Source: an uncultured Prevotellaceae bacterium (GTDB lineage: Bacteria; Bacteroidota; Bacteroidia; Bacteroidales; Muribaculaceae). From it: 64,000 nt of DNA. Shown in pieces: positions 58,046-64,000 of the stretch. The notes under the pieces were generated by a model. It saw only the letters and a program-made list of their open reading frames with translations, had not been told where the DNA came from and ran no database searches. How positions within the stretch are numbered: the first letter of the stretch is position 1; each line of letters opens with the position of its first letter. Position numbers and translations under genes: made by a program. The DNA is taken from contig ONKD01000009.1 of the NCBI GenBank assembly GCA_900318345.1, positions 25,493-89,492 of the forward strand, written 5' to 3'.

Positions 58046-58268
58046 GCCCATGAGGCGTTTAAGGGCGTCTAAAGGCGCCCAACGGCGCAAAAAGGGGAGC
58101 GCACGCTCCCCCAGGAAATCACACCTTTTCAGTGCTTGTTCAAGTGAAATTCCCATAAATGACATTTTTGTTGTTTAAATACCTGTAAATCAACCAATTT
58201 GATTTCAATAAATAACCTATGAATGTTAGCATTTTTTTGCGTTAATTCAATTATCCTTTGTAACTTTG
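58046..58268. repeat. Serpin-upstream repeat, copy 1, with promoter
   Basis: GGCGTCTAAAGGCGCCCAACGGCGC-type repeat (about 58055-58110) is followed by about 130 bp of sequence duplicated at 62140-62294, ending with promoter element TAACTTTG (58261-58268). The duplication extends into the serpin start. Confidence 0.8.
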
Positions 58269-58305
58269 CATGCGAGAGTTAACCCGTTTTTATCAACCTG
58301 AAAAA

Positions 58306-59964
58306 ATGACTGATATGAAACGATCATGGATACTAGGTACATTGGCTGCCGTGGTGGTACTGACCTGCCTCCTGGCTTTAGGACACCATAACAACGTTCT
58401 CAATACTGAAGAACCTCCCGTGAAAGAGGACATCACCACCACTGCATCACAACAAGATGAGCGGCCCGACAACGACACATCGGCCCTATCCCAAGACGAG
58501 TTGCTTGATAACAACAACGATTTCGCCTGCAATCTGTTCCGCACCATCTACGAGCAGCAGGGCGATGGCACCTTCGTTGTGTCGCCCATCAGCGTGAGCT
58601 ATGTGCTGGGAATGCTCAACGAGGGCGCTAGCGGCAAGACGCGCCAGCAGATCACCAACGTACTTGGGCTGAGCGGCTCGACACAGAAAATTAACGAGTA
58701 CTTTAAGACGATGATTCACAAGGTATCGCGGGCCGACTCCAACGTTACGTTACAGATTGCCAACTGCATTGACGTGAATTCGGCAATGGGCATCCGTCTC
58801 ATCCCGCAGTACAAGGCCGATATGCAGCAGTACTATGATGCCCAAATCGATGCATTGGATTTCACTAAAAGAAGCAGCCTCGACAAAATCAACAACTGGT
58901 GCAACAAACACACCGGTGGCGTGATACCCTTTGCAGTTGACCGGCTTGAGCCCAACGCAGTAATGTACTTGTTAAACACCATCTACTTTAAGGCCAATTG
59001 GACTGAGGAGTTCAACCCCGAAGATACCCGATACATGAAATTCAGGACGCCGTATGCCACTGTCGTCAAGCACAAGATGATGTATCGCCAGGCACGTGCC
59101 CTCTATGGCAAAAACGAGATATGCCAGATGCTGTACCTGCCCTACGGCAATAAAGATTTCGGCATGTATATCCTGCTACCCGTCAAGGGAAAAACTACTG
59201 CTGACATCATTCAAAGGCTCTCGGCCCGGGAACTCGAGCAGCAGCTGAACAGGATGAAAGATGAAAATGTGGACATCCTGATACCACGGTTCTCCACAAG
59301 CAGCGAGACCACGCTTAATCATGTACTCTCAGCCATGGGTATGCCGTTGGCATTCACTTCGCGGGCCGAGTTGACCAATATGGCCCAGGGAGAAAAAGAC
59401 CTCTATGTGTCTTTGATAGAACAGAGAACTAAAATTGAAGTAAACGAGAAGGGCACCGAGGGCACCGCCCGCACCCTCCTGAGAGCGCTAAAAGGCGATG
59501 AGCCCCCTAAAATCGTGAACTTCCACGCCGCACATCCTTTTGTGTATCTTATCATCGAGAAACGCTCAGGTGCCATCTTCTTCATGGGCACCTATTGCGG
59601 TGAAGACGGTGTCCAAATGATTGATAACTCAGTAAAATCGGATAGGGTCCAAAAGGAACTGAGAGAAGTGCCGCATACGCTAAAGGAAGAGATCTACCCT
59701 AGCGCTGAGCAGATGCCACAATTTCCCGGCGGTGAGGCTGCGTTGATGAAGTACATTCAGACTCACATTAAATACCCGCCTACTGCAGCCAAGAACCATG
59801 TCCAGGGACGGGTCATTGTGCAGTTCGTTGTGAGGAAGGACGGCGGAGTCAGTGTGGTGCATGTTGTCCGCTCGGTGGATAATCATTCCAGGTCGCCAGA
59901 ATGGTCAAGCAGTTGCCGTGTGGTACACATTGCCCGTTTCCTTCAAGTTGCCCCCAAAAGGTAA
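58306..59964 (+). CDS. Serpin fused to a damaged TonB C-terminal domain
   Basis: The 552-residue protein has a signal-anchor helix (about 5-25), a serpin domain (about 75-440) and a TonB_C-like extension (from about 465, MPQFPGGEAALMKYIQTHI). The serpin hinge reads EKGTEGTARTLL, close to the inhibitory consensus but with Arg at P9. The C-terminal 30 residues are out of family. Shifting to the +1 frame at 59882 restores the TonB_C finish PGRQNGQAVAVWYTLPVSFK, with about 16-19 residues missing, so a deletion with frameshift has hit the tail. The start is placed at 58306 because ATG 58270 lies too close to the promoter and the paralogue lacks it. Confidence 0.85.
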   Translation: MTDMKRSWILGTLAAVVVLTCLLALGHHNNVLNTEEPPVKEDITTTASQQDERPDNDTSALSQDELLDNNNDFACNLFRTIYEQQGDGTFVVSPISVSYVLGMLNEGASGKTRQQITNVLGLSGSTQKINEYFKTMIHKVSRADSNVTLQIANCIDVNSAMGIRLIPQYKADMQQYYDAQIDALDFTKRSSLDKINNWCNKHTGGVIPFAVDRLEPNAVMYLLNTIYFKANWTEEFNPEDTRYMKFRTPYATVVKHKMMYRQARALYGKNEICQMLYLPYGNKDFGMYILLPVKGKTTADIIQRLSARELEQQLNRMKDENVDILIPRFSTSSETTLNHVLSAMGMPLAFTSRAELTNMAQGEKDLYVSLIEQRTKIEVNEKGTEGTARTLLRALKGDEPPKIVNFHAAHPFVYLIIEKRSGAIFFMGTYCGEDGVQMIDNSVKSDRVQKELREVPHTLKEEIYPSAEQMPQFPGGEAALMKYIQTHIKYPPTAAKNHVQGRVIVQFVVRKDGGVSVVHVVRSVDNHSRSPEWSSSCRVVHIARFLQVAPKR

Positions 59965-60069
59965 TAAAGAATTGAACAATTAAACCGATAGTAAACACAT
60001 CAAAGAAATCGTTTTGATGTAACGCATTTCAATAGGTTCAGTTTCATTTTAGGGCCTAAATTAACGCAT

Positions 60070-60103
60070 AAAACCCGCTGGAGTTCAGCGGGTTTTGATT
60101 TTT
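60070..60103 (+). terminator. Terminator of the first serpin gene
   Basis: AAAACCCGCTG (60070-60080) pairs with CAGCGGGTTTT (60086-60096), then GATTTTT. A duplicated copy lies near 63738-63768. Confidence 0.85.
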
Positions 60104-60262
60104 CTGTGCGCCTGATAGGACTTAGGCTCGCGTCTCTCAAAACCTTTAAAAACCTCTCGACGCCTGATTGACAGCATTTTCCCGCTAGCCGATGAGGCGT
60201 TAAATGGCGCGGAAAGGCGCCCAACGGCGCAAAAAGGGGGAGCGCACGCACCCCCCCAAATG
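60104..60262. repeat. Serpin-downstream repeat, copy 1
   Basis: GCGCCTGATAGGACTTAGGC start, then CGACGCCTGATTGACAGC and GGCGCCCAACGGCGCAAAAA. Related to 61990-62160 and 63780-63900. Reading frames in it are not coding. Confidence 0.8.
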
Positions 60263-60445
60263 TATGTCACGCCTAGCAGTTATAGTATCTTGGTTTTCCC
60301 TTTTCAAGCAATAACACATTTATTCTATTCTTCTATATCTTGTGACTAAGCACGTCATTCCTGATAGGAAACAAGAGTCGCTATAGACATACGGATAGCA
60401 AGGGAACAACAATCTTTATAATTCGCAAAAAAGTATCACTTCTTC

Positions 60446-60476
60446 TTGCAATTCACATGATAAACGTGTAATTTTG
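60446..60476 (+). promoter_or_regulatory. Consensus promoter of the pseudoknotted RNA
   Basis: TTG (60446-60448), 20-nt spacer, TAATTTTG (60469-60476). Confidence 0.75.
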
Positions 60477-60482
60477 CAGCGA

Positions 60483-60776
60483 TTTTGTTAGACCGTAGTG
60501 GGATAATGGAATCAAGACATTTTGGAAAAGGACGTTACTTAGACGTTTATCTTCGGTCATCAAATCTCGCAAATTTGAACCACTCAAGAGGATACGACAA
60601 CAGCAGCGTCCATGTTGGGCGTATTATACCCACCTGAGACATCAAGATAGATGTCGTAAGATGTGATGTAATATCGCACGACGTGGGCTACTTGCGTTGC
60701 TTACCTTTGAGTGGAGGCAATGCGAGAGCCTGATGACGGGGTAGGCAGAAGAGCACAGCGACCCACGTCTTTTATT
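60483..60776 (+). ncRNA. Candidate ~294-nt structured RNA with pseudoknot
   Basis: Starts about 7 nt after a consensus promoter and ends in a T-rich run after CCCACGTC. Pairings: GACCG (60491) with CGGTC (60553); hairpins TGGG/CCCA, GACATC/GATGTC and GTCGT/ACGAC around 60615-60682. A 10-bp hairpin is formed by CTTGCGTTGC (60690) and GCAATGCGAG (60716). Its loop TTGAGTGG (60707) matches CCACTCAA (60579), forming a pseudoknot that crosses the long closing pair GACGTGGG (60680) and CCCACGTC (60761). No known family recognised. It precedes the lipoprotein gene by about 55 nt. Confidence 0.55.
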
Positions 60777-60830
60777 TTTTATAATTATGCCGAATCAGGG
60801 GACGCAATAGGCCAATAAGAACTTATTACT

Positions 60831-61196
60831 ATGAAAAAAATTTTAGTATTATTTGCCGCAATTATTTGTATTCTTCTTTCAAGTTGTGGCATGAGCCGTG
60901 AAGCAACCTCAAATTCTAATCTCCTACAAACACAAGTAGTACTGGAGAAAAAGAATTACAAGGTAATCGGAACTGTAAGAGGAGAAAGTCATCAGAACTA
61001 CTGGTTTGGTTTGGGCGGTATGTCTAAAAAATCAATGACTGAATCAGCCATGAGCGACATGATGCAAAAAGCAGATTTGATGGGCGGATCTCGTGCCATT
61101 ATCAATGTGAACGTACAGTACAAATCAAAAATGATTCTCATTTATAATCAGATGTCAGCAATCGCTACAGGCACGATAATCGAGTTTACCGAATAA
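60831..61196 (+). CDS. Small lipoprotein (DUF6567-like)
   Basis: The 121-residue protein has a lipobox (MKKILVLFAAIICILLSSC) and a compact domain with NYWFGLGGMSKKSMTESAMS and GGSRAIINVNVQYKSK, a pattern seen in Bacteroidales lipoproteins annotated DUF6567. It is periplasmic or outer-membrane. No promoter was found between the structured RNA and the start codon, so expression may depend on that RNA. Confidence 0.75.
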   Translation: MKKILVLFAAIICILLSSCGMSREATSNSNLLQTQVVLEKKNYKVIGTVRGESHQNYWFGLGGMSKKSMTESAMSDMMQKADLMGGSRAIINVNVQYKSKMILIYNQMSAIATGTIIEFTE

Positions 61197-61215
61197 TGAG
61201 TTAATCTTTTTCAAA

Positions 61216-61251
61216 AGGGGGCATCACAATTATTCACAGTTGCCCCCTTAT
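61216..61251. terminator. Hairpin after the lipoprotein gene
   Basis: AGGGGGCA near 61216 pairs with TGCCCCCT near 61244-61251 with a long loop. T-run is poor on plus; possibly a partial terminator. Confidence 0.45.
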
Positions 61252-61272
61252 AATAAAAATAATTCAGCGTCT

Positions 61273-61869
61273 ATGAGATACTATAGGTCACTTCTAATTA
61301 TTCTACTGTCAGTTGTTGGATATCATTTAAATGCTCAAATTTTAGCGACCCAAGAAATTGCGCAGAAGTCTATAAAAGCAATAATGAATTGCTCTTCTTA
61401 CGAGATAAATGATCAAGAGTATCAAGATGATATTACAATAACATGGTTTCAAACGAAAGACAAACAAATTACTATTTCTGTATCAGGCATAAATATTAAA
61501 TTCAATGCTAATGCGAATGACTACAGAAAAAGTGAAAACAATGAAATGATGGAGAAACAAATCCTGCTTCATAATATAGTAGATACAATTGCCTCGCCTA
61601 AATTCATCTATAACAATAGTGTAGGCTCTGGCGGAAATGTGAATGCGGTCTTCGCCATCTATGACCCAACAAATAACAAGATTTATAGTTTCACAATTGA
61701 TAAATGTGTATTTATCGATAAGGATGGCCAATCATATAATTATTATTGTGATAGGACAAACTCATTAGAATCTGATTTGATGTATTACTTTTTCAAATCA
61801 AGAAAAATCAAAAATGAATCGACAGTCATCTCATCCTTCCTAAAGAAAGTGAAGAAATTGAAGAAATAA
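61273..61869 (+). CDS. Exported protein of unknown function
   Basis: The 198-residue protein has a signal peptide (about 1-20, ending YHLNAQ), a polar beta-rich body with IVDTIASPKFIYNNSVGSGG, and a Lys-rich C-terminus. Codon use is AT-rich, unlike most neighbours, which hints at recent arrival. No family recognised. Confidence 0.7.
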   Translation: MRYYRSLLIILLSVVGYHLNAQILATQEIAQKSIKAIMNCSSYEINDQEYQDDITITWFQTKDKQITISVSGINIKFNANANDYRKSENNEMMEKQILLHNIVDTIASPKFIYNNSVGSGGNVNAVFAIYDPTNNKIYSFTIDKCVFIDKDGQSYNYYCDRTNSLESDLMYYFFKSRKIKNESTVISSFLKKVKKLKK

Positions 61870-61942
61870 TAAGAAGTTGATTTCATAACAGCATAAATGG
61901 TAAGCGGTTCTTGTCGCAATACCGAAGAAATCAAAAAGAAGT

Positions 61943-61989
61943 AATTTAGAATGCATTGCGTTGATTTACAACGCAATGCATTCTAAATT
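61943..61989. repeat. Perfect 21-bp inverted repeat with 5-nt loop
   Basis: The left arm 61943-61963 is exactly complementary to 61969-61989 (AATTTAGAATGC at the outer end, GCGTTG inner). It is too long and AT-rich for a usual terminator and has no T-run. Confidence 0.8.
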
Positions 61990-62294
61990 GTGCGCCTGAT
62001 AGGACTCAAGTTCGCGCCTCTCAAAACCTTTAAAAACCTCCCGACGCCTGATTGACAGCGTTTTCCTTGAAGCCGATGAGGCGTTAAAGGGCGCGGAAAG
62101 GCGCCCGACGGCGCAAAAAGGGGGAGCGCACGCACCCCCAAAATCACACCTTTTCAGTGCTTGTTCAAGTGAATTACCCATAAATGACCTTTTTATTCTG
62201 TAATAACCTGTAAATCAATCGATTTGTCATCATGAAATGACCTTTGAATGTTGGCCTTTTTTAGTAGTTATTTCATTTATCAGTTATAACTTTG
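61990..62294. repeat. Serpin-upstream repeat, copy 2, with promoter
   Basis: GCGCCTGATAGGACTC start, GGCGCCCGACGGCGC block (about 62100-62118), then the segment shared with 58130-58268, ending TAACTTTG (62287-62294). The ATG found after the promoter in copy 1 is AAG here. Confidence 0.8.
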
Positions 62295-62331
62295 CAAGCG
62301 AGAGTTAACCCGTTTTATCAACCTAAAAAGA

Positions 62332-63645
62332 ATGACTGATATGAAACGAAACTGGATTTTTAGCACATTGGCTGCAGTAGTGCTGCTCACCACACTCGTT
62401 GTCTTTATTACAGATGACAACTTCCTCTCGGCCAAAGAGCAGTCCGTGAACGAAGACATCACCTCAACTCAACCCGAGGTGAGTGACATTAACAATGATT
62501 ACCCCAAGGACATCAGATTGACCGAATCCCAACGCAAGATGTGTGACAATAACAATGATTTCGCCTGCAATCTGTTACGCACTATTTACAAGCAGAAAAA
62601 GGATAATCGCAGCATCATCATGTCGCCCATCAGCGTGAGCTATGTGCTGGGCATGCTCAACGAGGGAGCCGACGGCGAGACGCGCCAGCAGATTACTGAC
62701 GTGCTTGGGCTTGACGCTTCGGTTGAGGAGATCAACGAGTACTTCAAGAAGATGGTTGATGAAGTCTCCAAAGTCGACAAAACGGTGACGATAAAAACCG
62801 CCAACTACATCGGTGTCAAATCAGGCATTAGTCTCATCCCGCAGTACAAGGCCGACATGCAGCAATACTATGATGCCCAAATCGATGCATTGAGCATCGA
62901 CAAAATCAACAACTGGTGCGACACACACACCGACGGCATGATACCACGAATCATAGAGGAACTTGACCCTAATACCGTTATGTGCCTGTTGAACGCCATC
63001 TGTTTCAAGGCCTCGTGGACCCATAATTTTGACCCTGAGAAAACCCGTAATATAAACTTCACAAAAAGGAATGGAAAAACCGTCAAGCGCAAGATGATGC
63101 ACCGCCAGTTAAATGCCGCATACGGCAAGAACAATCTGTGCAAGATGTTGCGCCTGCCTTACGGCTGTAATAGCTATTCCATGTATGTGCTGCTTCCCAA
63201 CAAGGGTAAGACTGTCGATGACATCATCCGGAACCTCTCGGCAGAAAAACTGGAGCAACAGCGTAAGCGCGATATGTCTTTTCATGAAGTCGATATCCTT
63301 TTGCCGCGTTTCACTACTGAAAGCGAGATTGGACTTGGAGGTGTACTCTCGGCAATGGGCATGACACGGGCATTCGGACGTACTGCTGAGTTCCCCAATA
63401 TGGCTCAGGTGCACAAAGGCGACCTTTATGTGTCGATGATGATGCAGAAAGCTAAAATCGAAGTTGAAGAAGAGGGAACCAAGGCCGCTGCTGTAACAAT
63501 TGCTTCGATGGCTACACAATCAGCTGTATTAATCGAGGAAGAACCAAAAATTGTGGAGTTCCACGCCAAGCGCCCCTTCGTATATTACATCATTGAGAAC
63601 AACACAGGCACGATTATCTTCATGGGAACCTATTGCGGCGACTAA
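62332..63645 (+). CDS. Serpin, second copy
   Basis: The 437-residue protein is a full-length serpin with a signal-anchor helix (about 5-25). The hinge EEEGTKAAAVTIASMATQ fits the inhibitory consensus (Ala-rich P12-P10) better than copy 1. The reactive loop differs completely from the copy-1 loop downstream of the hinge. It ends FMGTYCGD at the normal serpin end, with no TonB_C extension. About half the residues match copy 1, including DKINNWC and SYVLGMLNEGA. It probably inhibits a secreted protease. Confidence 0.92.
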   Translation: MTDMKRNWIFSTLAAVVLLTTLVVFITDDNFLSAKEQSVNEDITSTQPEVSDINNDYPKDIRLTESQRKMCDNNNDFACNLLRTIYKQKKDNRSIIMSPISVSYVLGMLNEGADGETRQQITDVLGLDASVEEINEYFKKMVDEVSKVDKTVTIKTANYIGVKSGISLIPQYKADMQQYYDAQIDALSIDKINNWCDTHTDGMIPRIIEELDPNTVMCLLNAICFKASWTHNFDPEKTRNINFTKRNGKTVKRKMMHRQLNAAYGKNNLCKMLRLPYGCNSYSMYVLLPNKGKTVDDIIRNLSAEKLEQQRKRDMSFHEVDILLPRFTTESEIGLGGVLSAMGMTRAFGRTAEFPNMAQVHKGDLYVSMMMQKAKIEVEEEGTKAAAVTIASMATQSAVLIEEEPKIVEFHAKRPFVYYIIENNTGTIIFMGTYCGD

Positions 63646-63730
63646 CTCACCCCATCACATATCAAAAGGACGGCTCCACTTTGATACATGTGACTGACTA
63701 CAATATTTGCAGTTTCATTTTAGCACCTAA

Positions 63731-63900
63731 ATTAACGCATAAAACCCACTGGATTTCAGCGGGTTTTGTTTTCCTGTGCGCCTGATAGGACTTTGGTTCG
63801 CGCCTTCCAAAACCTTTAAACGCCTCTCAACGCCTGATTGAGAGTCGTTTGTGAAAAACCTATCAGGCGCGAAAAGGCGTCTAAAGGCGCAGAAGGGCGC
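63731..63900. repeat. Terminator and serpin-downstream repeat, copy 2
   Basis: AAAACCCACTG with CAGCGGGTTTTG (63738-63768) ends the serpin transcript. The GCGCCTGATAGG repeat follows to about 63900. No gene here. Confidence 0.8.
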
Positions 63901-63901
63901 G

Positions 63902-63938
63902 AAAAGAGGGTGTGTCATAATTCTGGCACATCCTCTTT
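63902..63938. repeat. Solo copy of the MITE-like end, folded as a hairpin
   Basis: GAGGGTGTGTCATAATT (63906-63922) is identical to the left end at 38507. It is followed at once by GGCACATCCTC and T-run, giving an AAGAGG/CCTCTT hairpin. Confidence 0.6.
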
Positions 63939-64000
63939 TTGTAACATGCTGTAAAACATATAACAAAGCCTCTACTTTCCCAAGCGGAGGCTTTGCCATG

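Noticed and set aside
60000-60251. Open frames antisense to the serpin-flanking repeats
   Set aside because: Same reading appears in each repeat copy; repeat-derived, no support.
60483-60776. Structured RNA as tmRNA, RNase P or SRP RNA
   Set aside because: It lacks the tRNA-like acceptor end, the conserved RNase P core and the SRP domain IV loop.

Overview
The window reads as chromosomal DNA of a Bacteroidales bacterium, probably of the Prevotellaceae/Muribaculaceae type. Three things point there. Promoters match the Bacteroidetes -7 element TAnnTTTG, often with TTG about 20 nt upstream. Ribosome binding sites are weak. The gene families (LptC/CoaX neighbourhood, GldE, DUF3078, DUF4491, DUF4421, secreted proteins ending in a YxDGxxSxxKVxx tail) are typical of the order. 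I found no tRNA, rRNA, CRISPR array or intact insertion sequence.

1-5441 (minus strand) is housekeeping: coaX, a FadL-like porin and lptC (cut by the window edge), then DUF4491, a mini-gene relic, trmD, divIC and a membrane protein, plus yraN and a zinc-ribbon membrane protein. 5537-13726 (minus) is a five-gene operon that I consider the most interesting system here. It encodes a vWA-like lipoprotein, a four-helix membrane protein, a tubulin-like GTPase, a 1148-residue actin/Hsp70-like ATPase and a one-helix membrane protein with a coiled coil. It has its own consensus promoter and is divergent from gldE.

15517-28155 (minus) holds envelope and basic functions: a secreted tail-bearing protein, a TraB/GumN protein, a C69 dipeptidase, a tightly packed envelope cluster (TM2 protein, GH25 lysozyme, DUF3078 barrel, small exported proteins), yidC and pyrG. 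28714-48615 is dominated by large secreted proteins sharing the same C-terminal tail: two paralogues with codon choice typical of strong expression, a 1537-residue adhesin-like protein and a subtilisin-like protease with a partner. Between them lie a DmpA-type peptidase, a glutamine amidotransferase-like hydrolase, a rhodanese lipoprotein and a MutT enzyme.

48864-64000 carries a carboxynorspermidine dehydrogenase-like gene, an outer-membrane beta-barrel protein, a DUF4421 protein, a RepA-like protein lacking a canonical P-loop, a flavodoxin-cyclophilin-dockerin fusion, and a duplicated serpin locus in which one copy is fused to a scrambled TonB C-terminal domain. This part is rich in dispersed repeats: 9-bp tandem arrays, palindromes, serpin-flanking repeats and a MITE-like element. 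Three intervals (18112-18209, 33388-33535, 60483-60776) have a consensus promoter, extensive pairing and a terminator, and are proposed as undescribed RNAs or structured leaders.
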